Positions 44,281 through 52,530 of a DNA stretch of 64,000 nucleotides are shown here, in pieces. Origin of the DNA: Actinopolyspora lacussalsi (GTDB lineage: Bacteria > Actinomycetota > Actinomycetes > Mycobacteriales > Pseudonocardiaceae); contig JAURUC010000001.1 in the NCBI GenBank assembly GCA_030803735.1, positions 4,154,001 to 4,218,000 of the forward strand. The letters run 5' to 3'. The notes below the pieces were generated by a model. It made no database searches. It had not been told where the DNA came from and saw only the letters and a program-made list of their open reading frames with translations. Numbering within the stretch: the stretch's first letter is position 1; the number at the start of each line of letters is the position of its first letter. The position numbers were made by a program, and so were the translations under genes.

Positions 44281-46545
44281 CTACCGAAAGGACTCGAAGG
44301 CGGCGAGCTGTGCCTGACTGAGTGAGGGTCGTACCCGTTCACGCGCCGAGGTCAGCTGCGCGGCCGACACCTCGGCCGCGTGCAGCGACTCGCGCAGCGC
44401 GGCCAACGCGGCTTCCCTGATCAGCGAAGCGCAGTCGGCCGCCGAGTAGCCCTCCAACGACTCGGCGAGGCTCGTCAGATCCACATCGGCCGCGAACGGG
44501 GTGTTGGCGCCCGCCGTGCGCAGAATCTCCGCTCGCGCCGCCGCGTCGGGCGGTGGAACCCCCACGGAACGTTCCAGCCTGCCGGGGCGAAGCAGTGCCG
44601 GATCGACCAGCTCGGGCCGGTTCGTGGCGCCGATGACCACGACGTCGCGCATCGGCTCCACCCCGTCCAGCTCGGTGAGCAGCGCTGCCACCACCCGGTC
44701 GGTCACCCCGGAGTCCGAGGACTGTCCCCGCACCGGTGCGAGTGCGTCGATCTCGTCCAGGAAAACCAGGGTCGGCGCGGCGTCCGCCGCGCGCGCGAAG
44801 AGGTCGCGCACCGCGCGTTCCGACTCGCCGACCCACTTGTCCAGCAGTTCCGCTCCCTTGACCGCGACCGTGTTGAGCCTGCCCGTTCCGGCGAGGGCGC
44901 GCACCAGGAAGGTCTTGCCGCAACCGGGTGGTCCGTGGAGCAGCACTCCGCGCGCCGGTCGGATGCCCAGCCTCGCGAGCGAGTCCGGGTACCGCAGCGG
45001 CCAGAGCACGGTCTCGTGCAGCGCCTGTTTCACCTCGGACATGTCGCCCACGTCGTCCAGCCCGATCTCGCCGGTGCGCAACGTGTCCGTGGTGGACATC
45101 GAGAGGGGGCGGACGGACGACAGTGCCTGCTCGAAGTCCTCGGGCCGCACTCCCGGTGCGCCGCCCTCCGGCTCGGCACGGTGCCGCAGCGCGGCCTGCA
45201 CGGCCGCCTCCCTGGTCAGCGCTCCCAGATCGGCCGCGACGAAGCCGGGGGTACGTTCGGCCAGCTCGCCCAGGTCCACCGCGGGATCCAGCGGGGTGTC
45301 CCGCAGCAGCACCCGCAACAGCTCGGTGCGGGTCGCCTCGTCGGCCAACCCGACGGTCAGCTCCCGGTCCAGCAGATCCGCCCCGCGCAGCCGAGGATCG
45401 ACGTGTCGCGAATCGGAACTGGTGGCCACGATCGCCAACCCGTCCACGGCGGCAGCGGCACGCAGCTCGTCGAGCACCACCGTGGAAAGCGGCGGGGGAG
45501 AGGTCGCGGGCAGCAAACCGTCCACGTCGGTGAGCAGCAGTACACAGCCGTCGTCCTCGGCCGCCGCCGCGCGTGCCCGCCCGAGTGCGTCGCGGACCCG
45601 CTGCGCCGCCGTGGCCGCCTCCAGCGCTCCGGTGCCGGGCCCCCCGAGCTCGACCAGGTGTGCTCCCACCGCGGCGGTCACCGAGCGCACCAGGGTGGTC
45701 TTGCCCGCACCGGGAGGACCGTCCAGCAGCACGCCCAGCTTGGCCGGAGCGCCGAGACGTGCCAGCAGCTCGGGCTGTTCGAACGACAGCCGCAGCCATT
45801 CCTCCAGGCGTTTCGCCGCCTGCCGCCCGGCAACCAGGTCCGAGACCGGCAGCGGAGGGGGAGATTCACCTTCCGCCGCCTCGTCCTCACCCGCCCGGCT
45901 GGTTCGGGAGTCCTCCCTCCCGGCGCCGGTCGGGATCGTGCCGGGCACTTCCCGATCGGTACCGGTCGAGGCCGCCGGTGGGGAGTCGTGCTGCCAGGAC
46001 ACCATCGTCGCCGGGTGCACGGTCACGGCACCCGCGGGGTCGGTGGCTGATACGGTCACCAGCTCGTTGGTCCAGGTCACCCCGATCACGGCCGAGAGGG
46101 TGCTGCGCACTCTGCTCGTCGTCACGGACGGGGTTCCGGACAGGTCCTGCGGCAGCAGCGACACGGTGTCCCCGGCGAGCAGCACCTTGCCCGTCAGCGC
46201 CTGACGCAGTGTTTCCGGGGGCACCGAGGCGGTCGCCAGCCGCGAACCCGACACGGTCAGCGAACGCGCGGTACGCACCTCTTCCGGGGTCACCACCAGC
46301 CGGTCGCCCTCCCGCGCCCCCGCGTTGGTGAGGGTGATGTCGTCGACCAGCACCACACCGGTGGACTCCCGTACCGGCGCGGTCGCGGCCAGCGCCACCG
46401 TGTCCCGCGCGCCGGAGACCCGCACCGCGTCCAGTCCCCGTATCCCCAGCGCGTCCAGTACTTCCGGGTGCAGTCGCAGTACACCGCGCCGGTGGTCGGT
46501 GGCCGAGTTGGACAACCGGGCTCGTAGCGAGAGGGATGCGCTCAC
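44281..46545 (-). CDS. Cdc48-like tandem AAA+ ATPase
   Basis: 754 residues from GTG 46545. The N-terminal 180 residues form a double-psi barrel-like domain (GVLRLHPEVLDALGIRGLDAVRVSG ...). First AAA (about 230-445): Walker A GPPGAGKTT near 275, but Walker B reads LLLTDVDGLL instead of a DE pair, so this ring may bind rather than hydrolyse ATP. Second AAA (about 490-735): Walker A GPPGCGKTF, Walker B VFLDEIDALAP, arginine fingers in LLRPGRLERS, all canonical. The orthologue Rv0435c holds the same place before pssA-psd. Likely an unfoldase; substrates unknown. Confidence 0.93.
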   Translation of the reverse strand: MSASLSLRARLSNSATDHRRGVLRLHPEVLDALGIRGLDAVRVSGARDTVALAATAPVRESTGVVLVDDITLTNAGAREGDRLVVTPEEVRTARSLTVSGSRLATASVPPETLRQALTGKVLLAGDTVSLLPQDLSGTPSVTTSRVRSTLSAVIGVTWTNELVTVSATDPAGAVTVHPATMVSWQHDSPPAASTGTDREVPGTIPTGAGREDSRTSRAGEDEAAEGESPPPLPVSDLVAGRQAAKRLEEWLRLSFEQPELLARLGAPAKLGVLLDGPPGAGKTTLVRSVTAAVGAHLVELGGPGTGALEAATAAQRVRDALGRARAAAAEDDGCVLLLTDVDGLLPATSPPPLSTVVLDELRAAAAVDGLAIVATSSDSRHVDPRLRGADLLDRELTVGLADEATRTELLRVLLRDTPLDPAVDLGELAERTPGFVAADLGALTREAAVQAALRHRAEPEGGAPGVRPEDFEQALSSVRPLSMSTTDTLRTGEIGLDDVGDMSEVKQALHETVLWPLRYPDSLARLGIRPARGVLLHGPPGCGKTFLVRALAGTGRLNTVAVKGAELLDKWVGESERAVRDLFARAADAAPTLVFLDEIDALAPVRGQSSDSGVTDRVVAALLTELDGVEPMRDVVVIGATNRPELVDPALLRPGRLERSVGVPPPDAAARAEILRTAGANTPFAADVDLTSLAESLEGYSAADCASLIREAALAALRESLHAAEVSAAQLTSARERVRPSLSQAQLAAFESFR

Positions 46546-46596
46546 CCCACGAGGCTAATGGTGTTGCGTCGGCCCGGTTTCCGTAGCCGGTCGGGT

Positions 46597-46774
46597 GGCG
46601 GAATCTCTCGTGCGGCTCTCGCTGCGGGTGCCCCGACATCGGGTAGTTACTACACAACGTCGGGGCCGTCCTCGCGATAGCCGCACGAGAGAACCCGCGG
46701 CGGTGCCGACTGGATGAGTGGTGGGAGTTCGGCACTGCATCGAGGACGCGGCGATTTCGCGAGAAATTGACGCC
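46597..46774 (+). repeat. Long dispersed repeat, copy B (with palindrome copy 8)
   Basis: GGCGGAATCTCTCGTGCGGC, CATCGGGTAGTTACTACACA, CGCACGAGAGAACCCGCGGC, GGTGGGAGTTCGGC and the palindrome GATTTCGCGAGAAATT (46753-46768). About 28 bases shorter than copy A in the central part. Confidence 0.85.
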
Positions 46775-46782
46775 GCCGTGGC

Positions 46783-46860
46783 GGGGTGAGCCGTAGGAGT
46801 GCCGGGGTGAGCCGTAGGAGTGCCGGGGTGAGCCGTAGGAGTGCCGGGGTGAGCCGTGGG
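46783..46860 (+). repeat. Tandem repeat of a 21-bp unit
   Basis: Three exact 21-base copies (46783, 46804, 46825) of GGGGTGAGCCGTAGGAGTGC+C and a partial fourth (46846-46860). The array begins 8 bases after the dispersed repeat and ends at the stop codon of the CDF gene, so it forms the 3' flank of that minus-strand transcript. Confidence 0.92.
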
Positions 46861-47805
46861 TCAGTGCGCCCAGCGGCGCTCGGCGGTGAACGAGACGGTC
46901 ATCCACTTCTCGTGCGGCATCGTCTCCAGGATGTCCGAGATCTGCTGTCGGATCCGGTCGAACTCGGTGACCTCGCGCGCCGTGGAGTGGGCCCCCACCA
47001 CGAAGTCGATCTCCACGTCCAGCTGGTCGCCGATCTTGGTGACGCGGGTGAAGACCTCGTCGAAGCGGTACTGCTCGACGATCCCGTTCACGGCCGTTTC
47101 GATGTCGCCGCTGAGCGCCGGATCCACCGAGATCGAGAGCACCTCGCGCAGACTGCGGGTGAACAGCCGTACCGGCATTCGGAGGAACAGCACGGAGAAC
47201 AGGATCACCATTCCCGGGTCGACGTATCCGGCGATATCGGGGTGGCCCGCGCTCTCCAACCCGAGCGCCAGCAGGAACCCCAGCAGCACGCCCACGCTGA
47301 GCAGCGTGTCCATCAACCACTGCGCGGCCTCGGCCCGTACCAGCCCGTCCGAGTGGGAGCGCAGGTAGCGGGTCATCAGCCCGGCGCCGACCGTGGCGAC
47401 CAGCGCGTACAGCACGGACGGGATCGTCTCCGGGTGCTTGCCACCCGCCAGGATGTCGCCGATGGCACCGATCAGTGCGTAGCCGCACAGCGTCGCCAGC
47501 GAGACCGCCTTGAGGATCACGGTCAGCGGTTCCCAGGCGTGTCTTCCGAACGGGTACCGCTCGTCGGCGCCGCGTTCGATCGTGCGAACCGCCGCGACAG
47601 AGACCAGCGACAGCAGCACGCTCACGAAGGAGTACAACCCGTCGAACACGATCATCGGGGAGCTGACGGCCAAGCCCCACAACAGCGCCAGCACGGCGAA
47701 GGCGGCCGCGCCGATCACCGAGATCAGCAGGCTGCGGGTGGCCGTCGCGGAACGGGCTCCACCCGTGTCCGGCGTGTCCGACGTATCCGCCATCATGGCA
47801 AGCAT
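46861..47805 (-). CDS. Cation diffusion facilitator (CDF) transporter
   Basis: ATG 47805 (MLAMMADTSDTP) is used; starts at 47796 and 47793 are equally possible. 314 residues. Six transmembrane helices: about 24-46, 52-70 (MIVFDGLYSFVSVLLSLVSV), 92-115, 125-143, 160-180 and 193-210. The helix II pattern here is F-D-G-x-Y-S rather than the His/Asp set of Zn transporters, and helix V has LMDTLLS with one Asp. The C-terminal domain (about 220-310) ends HEKWMTVSFTAERRWAH. Metal specificity is therefore unclear. It interrupts the Cdc48-pssA neighbourhood. Confidence 0.85.
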   Translation of the reverse strand: MLAMMADTSDTPDTGGARSATATRSLLISVIGAAAFAVLALLWGLAVSSPMIVFDGLYSFVSVLLSLVSVAAVRTIERGADERYPFGRHAWEPLTVILKAVSLATLCGYALIGAIGDILAGGKHPETIPSVLYALVATVGAGLMTRYLRSHSDGLVRAEAAQWLMDTLLSVGVLLGFLLALGLESAGHPDIAGYVDPGMVILFSVLFLRMPVRLFTRSLREVLSISVDPALSGDIETAVNGIVEQYRFDEVFTRVTKIGDQLDVEIDFVVGAHSTAREVTEFDRIRQQISDILETMPHEKWMTVSFTAERRWAH

Positions 47806-47936
47806 GACCCCGGCGTTACACCCGCGCATCCGCCGATGATCGAACCGGCGTCGCCGCGGAGTCCTGCCTCAGCCGCGCCGCGGTTGGTGGAGTGGATACC
47901 GGGGAGCCGAGTTGTTCCGGTAGCCACGCGGCGTAC

Positions 47937-48869
47937 TCACTTGGAGCGGTGCCGCAGGCCCAGGTTGCGGTAGCTGCGGCGGTTCTCGCCGTCCCGGTCG
48001 CCGCCGCGACGCGGTAGCCGGACCCGTCGCGCCGCACCCGCGACCCGGCGCCGCAGTGGCGGGTGCAGCCCGAGTCGACGTTGACTGCGCCGCATCGCCC
48101 GCCGCTCGCGGGGCGGAAACTCCCAGACCTCGGGGTGGTTGGCGAGCCAGCGGTGTCGATAGGCGGCGTAGGGGACGTGTACCAGATATCCCACGAGCAC
48201 CACGGTCAACGACAGCAGCGGGTAGGTCACGATCCCCGCCGCCAGTACCGCGACCACGACCAGCAGCGGGGCGATCAGCTTCGCCGGTACCTTGACCGTC
48301 TTCAGCGAGAGCGTCGGAACCCTGCTGACCGCGAGCGCGGCGACCGCGATCATCCAGACCATGACCACCGGCTGGCTCGACCACCAGCCCTGCCCGCCCA
48401 CGGCCGCCGTGAGCACGATCGGCAGCAGCGCCAGCAGTCCCGCCGCCGGAGCCGGCACACCGACGAAGAACTCCTTGCTGAACGGTGGCTGGTCACCGTC
48501 GTCGAGCAGTGTGTTGAACCGAGCCAGTCGTAGGATCATGCACACCGCGAAGATCAGGGCCACCACCCAGCCCACGCGGTTGCCCGCCAGCTGCCAGGCG
48601 TAGAGCGTGAGTGCGGGGGCGACTCCGAAGGACATCGCGTCGGACAGCGAATCCAGCTCCGCGCCCATCCTCGTGGTGGCGTCGAGCAGCCGGGCGATCC
48701 GGCCGTCCAGCGCGTCGAGCAGCGCTGCCACCGCTACCGCGGCGATGGCCCCCTCCAGTTGCTGGTTGAGCGCGAACTGCACAGCGGACAGCCCGGCGCA
48801 CATGGCCAGCACGGTGATCGCGTTCGGCAGGAACCGGACGCCGGGAGGGTTCGCACGTGCCTCGCTCAT
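47937..48869 (-). CDS. pssA: CDP-diacylglycerol-serine O-phosphatidyltransferase PssA
   Basis: 310 residues from ATG 48869, overlapping the psd stop (ATGA). It makes phosphatidylserine from CDP-diacylglycerol and serine in the membrane. The CDP-alcohol phosphotransferase motif D-A-L-D-G-R-I-A-R ... G-A-E-L-D-S-L-S-D is complete near residues 48-73. About eight hydrophobic helices follow, then a long basic C-terminal tail (about 245-310, RRAMRRSQRRLGLHPPLRRRVAG) that is unusually Arg-rich. It is coupled with psd to convert phosphatidylserine to phosphatidylethanolamine. Confidence 0.95.
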   Translation of the reverse strand: MSEARANPPGVRFLPNAITVLAMCAGLSAVQFALNQQLEGAIAAVAVAALLDALDGRIARLLDATTRMGAELDSLSDAMSFGVAPALTLYAWQLAGNRVGWVVALIFAVCMILRLARFNTLLDDGDQPPFSKEFFVGVPAPAAGLLALLPIVLTAAVGGQGWWSSQPVVMVWMIAVAALAVSRVPTLSLKTVKVPAKLIAPLLVVVAVLAAGIVTYPLLSLTVVLVGYLVHVPYAAYRHRWLANHPEVWEFPPRERRAMRRSQRRLGLHPPLRRRVAGAARRVRLPRRGGDRDGENRRSYRNLGLRHRSK

Positions 48870-49597
48870 GCCCGCACACCGTCCCGCTCGGTGGTGAGTT
48901 CGGCGAGTACGGTCTCACCGCCGACCGCCCGTTGGCCCGGTTCGACGAGAACCCGGCTGTTCGGCGGCAGGTACAGATCCACCCGGGAGCCGAACCGGAT
49001 GAGGCCGTACGTGCTGCCCGCGGTGACCATGCTGCCCTCGCTCACCGAGCACACGATCCGCCGGGCCACCAGCCCGGCTATCTGCACCACGGCCAGTTCC
49101 GCCCCGCCGGTGGTGCGCAGCAGCATCGAGTTGCGTTCGTTGTCCTCGCTGGCCTTGTCCATGTCGGCGGAGAGGAACGCACCGGGCCGGTAAGCCAGCC
49201 CGGTGATCTCGCCGTCGGCCGGGGCGCGCTGGACGTGCACGTCGAACACCGTCAGGAAAGTGCTCACCCGCAGCATCTCCCGGTCGGGCAGCTCCAGCTC
49301 CGCCGGGGGAGTCGCCTTCGTGATTTCCGCGATCGTGCCGTCGGCCGGAGCGACCGCGATGTCCGACCTTGTGGGGGTGACCCTGCGGGGTTCCCGGAAG
49401 AACCAGGCACACCAGGCGGTGAGCAGCGCGGCCGGGGCTCCGGCGGGGCGCCAGAGCCGGCGCAGCAGCAGGGTGGCGAGTGCGCCGCCCAGCACGAACG
49501 GTCTTCCCGCCGGGTGCATCGGTGGGATGGTGTCGCGGGCCAGTCGTGCCAGCTTGTGTAACGGGCCGTTGTTCGGCGCGGAATCCGCGTTGTTCAT
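48866..49597 (-). CDS. psd: Phosphatidylserine decarboxylase Psd (proenzyme)
   Basis: 243 residues from ATG 49597. It decarboxylates phosphatidylserine to phosphatidylethanolamine. Membrane-associated N-terminus (FVLGGALATLLLRRL ... LLTAWCAWFFREP), the block VAPADGTIAEI, FLTVFDVHVQRAPADGEI and NERNSMLL. The self-cleavage site is G-S in LIRFGSRVDLYLP, which creates the pyruvoyl group; the small C-terminal alpha chain is about 40 residues. The short bacterial type, the same form as in mycobacteria. First gene of the psd-pssA operon. Confidence 0.95.
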   Translation of the reverse strand: MNNADSAPNNGPLHKLARLARDTIPPMHPAGRPFVLGGALATLLLRRLWRPAGAPAALLTAWCAWFFREPRRVTPTRSDIAVAPADGTIAEITKATPPAELELPDREMLRVSTFLTVFDVHVQRAPADGEITGLAYRPGAFLSADMDKASEDNERNSMLLRTTGGAELAVVQIAGLVARRIVCSVSEGSMVTAGSTYGLIRFGSRVDLYLPPNSRVLVEPGQRAVGGETVLAELTTERDGVRA

Positions 49598-50156
49598 CGA
49601 GGTGGCTCGCCCCTGCGTCGACGGATAGGGCTGCGACGTGTCGGTTGCGTCGCCGCCGCTACAGCATCGCTGATATCCGGTCGCCGGTTGTGCACAGGGG
49701 GTGGGGTAGGTCGCTTACCTGCTGTGTCGTGGTGTGCGCGCGGTCACGTCACTGCCGCGATCCGCCGCGGACCGGTATCTCGGAACACGCCGACCCGATC
49801 GTGACCGACGCGCGGTACGGAAAACGGGCTCGGACGAAAGTACGCTCCGGGGCGACATCAGCGCCCCCGATGCGCCGATGTCGTCCCGGAGTCACGACCG
49901 CTCGGGGTCTCCCCGCTGACTCCGAACGGTCCCCCCGGTGGATCCGTGTGCCCCCCGACGGCACACGCACCCGAAGTCGTCATCTCCAGGAGGTGGAAAC
50001 CGTGCCGGAAAGCCCCGACACGTCTTTGGATGCAATCCATCGACTGGTTGTGATGCTGATACCAGTGTAATAGAACTCATAGGGAACTGCGTAGCCGCGA
50101 ACGGAGGACTTTCGTCACAGATTTAATGACTTTGCGTGTATCGTGCCGCTATTGCC
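49598..50156. other. Long intergenic region without a supported gene
   Basis: A gap of 559 bases upstream of psd. I see no coding pattern, tRNA or repeat copy. Short frames exist, but their composition is unlike neighbouring genes. An AT-rich stretch at 50040-50160 adjoins the 3' end of the M48-like gene. Confidence 0.4.
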
Positions 50157-52142
50157 TCACTCGAATTGATGATTATTTTCGGCCGTCGCCATGCGCGCTC
50201 CCATGAGTTCCCCCAACCCCGAGTAAGGGGCTCCGCGCGCTCCCGAATCCGGGATACTGCGAATTCGGATTCTGGTCATCTCCTCGTCGTCCGGCGACTC
50301 CGCTTCACCGGAGTCCGTGGCGCGCGAGGAAACCTCCGAGACCGCGTACTCGTCCAGGTAGAGGTCCAGCGTCAGTTCCCAGTCCGCACCGTCCTCGTGG
50401 AGCTCGGCCGTGGCCACGTCCCGGCTGTCCAACCACTGCGCGCCCTCTTGTTCGCGCAACCGGTGCGCCGGGGTGGCCGCCAGCCGGTCCAACCGTTCGT
50501 GCTCGGAGCGGCGTACCGGAGTCAGCGCTCCGGCGAGCAACCGGTACATCCAACGGGTCCGATCGGGCAGCAGCAGCAATCCGCGATCGGTGACCAGCAG
50601 GTCGTAGGACTCCTCGGCGTAACGAACCGGGCTCACGATCCCCGAGAGCTTCGGTTCGGGCTCCTCGGCCGCGGGCTGCGCGTGGTCCAGCGGCACCCCG
50701 AGATGCACCAGGTGGCGGTGCAACCCGGGTACGAGCCGTGGATCGAGCACGGCGGGTCGTACCAGCTTGTCGGGATCCAGTGCACGGCCGTCGGTGAGCT
50801 GGACAGTGGAGGGGCCGCCCCAGTCCAGCTGGTGATGAGCACGTTCTGACCTGACCAGCGCGTCCACCACCGCGGCACCGAGCAGCTCGGTCATGGTGTC
50901 CACGACGGCTTCGTCCACCAGTTCCGGGGCGAGCCCGGGGTTGAGCGCGGGGTTGATCAGATCCGCCGTCTCCCCTCGGTGAATGGCGGTGAGCACCCCC
51001 ACCAGGGTCGGCTCCGTCGACACCCCGCTCTGCTCGACGGCCGAGCTCAGCTCACCCGCCTTGACCGCGACGTCGTGCATACCGGCCAGCCTCGCCAGTT
51101 CGGGCCAGGGAGTACGTTCCCCGAGGTCGCCCACCAGCAGTCGGTCCTCGATCGCCGGAACATCGCGGCGGGGTTCACGTATCAGTGCGAGCGCGGGACG
51201 ATCGTCGGTCTCGTCGGGCTCGTGACCGGCCCGTTTCAACACGTCGAGCCGTTGCGCGACCGTGGGACACGCCGCATCCGCGGATTTCTCGGCGGCGATG
51301 CTCTCCTTGGCCCGTTCGGCGAGTCCGTGCTTGCGTTCCGGGTGTTCCAGGAACGCGCGGAAACCGGGCAGTATCTCCGGTGTCCGCCCCACCCGGGTGG
51401 CCATGCTCAGGTACTCGGCGCTGTAGTCCTCCCAACCGAGCTCCAGGCCCACCCGCTTGCGCAGCGCCGCCATCGTGGTGCGTTTGCCCGCCAGACGTAC
51501 GGCCACGGCATCCCCGCGCATCACTCGTCCACGGGCCAGTGGTGCCGTGATCCGCCTGCAGAGCACTACGTATCCGCTGAACAACCACTTGGTGGGTCCA
51601 CCCACCATGTCGCGTTCCGCCTCGATCACGGCGTCGCGTATCCGGACGGACAGGGCGTCCAACCCACCGCCCTCCCTCTTGCCGATCTCGTCGGCCAGCA
51701 CCGCGGACAGTTCGGTCACGGTGAGACCCGCCAACAACGGCAGACCGAGCTCCAGGTGCGACTCGCTGCGCAGCAAGCCCAACAACCGGGTCCGTTCCCG
51801 CATCCGCAGCGTCGGTTCGCACGTCACGCGCAGTTCGTCCGGGCTGTCCGCCTCGGCGGTCTCGGCGACCTTCCGCAGTCTGCGCCACAGCTGTGGCTGT
51901 GCCTCACCGTCCACCACCACACCGAGTGGGGGGCGGTGCCCCGCACGCAGTACGCCCCGGAGAACCATCGCTACCGAGGCCCCGACCAGCAGAGCCGCGA
52001 ATCCGGCCTGCAACCCGTCGCCGAGGTCGTGACGAATCGTGTAGGCCGTGATACTCACCAGGCCGAGGACCAGTGCTGCCGGTACGACCAAGAATCCGAT
52101 GTGCAGCGCCACCGCCAGGGCAGCGCGCCATGGGCCACGCAC
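50157..52142 (-). CDS. M48-like membrane protein with a destroyed zinc motif
   Basis: 661 residues from GTG 52142, with GGGAG about 10 bases upstream. Two hydrophobic helices (about 10-36 and 44-65) are followed by a region laid out like M48 peptidases: GLPLLAGLTVTELSAVLADEIGKREGGGLDAL (135-165). The family's H-E-x-x-H is replaced by D151-E152-I-G-K155, keeping the Glu but losing both zinc histidines. The segment after it (IRDAVIEAERDM) and a third helix (WLFSGYVVLC, about 190) also follow the M48 plan. The C-terminal 300 residues are unrecognised. A pseudoprotease is likely. Confidence 0.7.
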   Translation of the reverse strand: MRGPWRAALAVALHIGFLVVPAALVLGLVSITAYTIRHDLGDGLQAGFAALLVGASVAMVLRGVLRAGHRPPLGVVVDGEAQPQLWRRLRKVAETAEADSPDELRVTCEPTLRMRERTRLLGLLRSESHLELGLPLLAGLTVTELSAVLADEIGKREGGGLDALSVRIRDAVIEAERDMVGGPTKWLFSGYVVLCRRITAPLARGRVMRGDAVAVRLAGKRTTMAALRKRVGLELGWEDYSAEYLSMATRVGRTPEILPGFRAFLEHPERKHGLAERAKESIAAEKSADAACPTVAQRLDVLKRAGHEPDETDDRPALALIREPRRDVPAIEDRLLVGDLGERTPWPELARLAGMHDVAVKAGELSSAVEQSGVSTEPTLVGVLTAIHRGETADLINPALNPGLAPELVDEAVVDTMTELLGAAVVDALVRSERAHHQLDWGGPSTVQLTDGRALDPDKLVRPAVLDPRLVPGLHRHLVHLGVPLDHAQPAAEEPEPKLSGIVSPVRYAEESYDLLVTDRGLLLLPDRTRWMYRLLAGALTPVRRSEHERLDRLAATPAHRLREQEGAQWLDSRDVATAELHEDGADWELTLDLYLDEYAVSEVSSRATDSGEAESPDDEEMTRIRIRSIPDSGARGAPYSGLGELMGARMATAENNHQFE

Positions 52143-52530
52143 AGTGACAACTCCCGACTGATATTGGTCCGCGAATGCCCGGTCAGGCTAGTCACCTGAG
52201 GTGCCTCGGCGGTAGGGAGCCCGATGCACCGCCGGATCGTTCCAGTTCACAGGGGGTTTCCCTTGTTTTCGGTCCGACACCACCGCTACGCGTCGTGCCC
52301 GTGACGTCGCCGGAGCGGCGTCGATTTCCCGCGAAATCACCGCGCCGCTATGACGCAGCGCCGAACTCCGACCACCCTCGTAATCGGCGCCGCCGCGGGT
52401 TCTCCGGTGCGGCTCTCGCGAGGACGCCGGAGACGTTGTGTAGGTCGCTACCCGATGTCGCCGGACCCGCAGCGAGAGCCGTGCCAGAGGTTCCGTCGAA
52501 CGACCATCTATGCCAACCGCGCGGCGGCTC
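52143..52530. other. Gap with an inverted full-length repeat copy
   Basis: No gene is supported. The gap between the divergent part of the M48-like gene and the moeA stop holds the long repeat in inverted orientation (52316-52497), with about 170 bases of promoter region to its left. Confidence 0.45.
52316..52497 (-). repeat. Long dispersed repeat, copy C, inverted (palindrome copy 9)
   Basis: On the minus strand it runs from GGAACCTCTGGCACGGCTCT (52497 downward) through CATCGGGTAGCGACCTACAC and AGAGCCGCACCGGAGAACCC to the palindrome. On the plus strand the palindrome reads GATTTCCCGCGAAATC (52323-52338), one change from the consensus. The sequence is very close to copy A. It ends 33 bases before the moeA stop codon. 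Confidence 0.87.

Noticed and set aside
46783..46860. CRISPR array
   Set aside because: The 21-bp units are directly adjacent with no spacers, and no cas gene is present. It is a simple tandem repeat.
44380..47680. Several frames of over 450 codons opposite or beside the Cdc48-like and CDF genes
   Set aside because: The real genes show Walker motifs and membrane helices; the alternatives lack any domain and pass through the dispersed repeat and tandem array.
49598..50156. tRNA or small gene in the long gap before psd
   Set aside because: I could not find a cloverleaf pattern, a good ribosome-binding site or coding composition on either strand.
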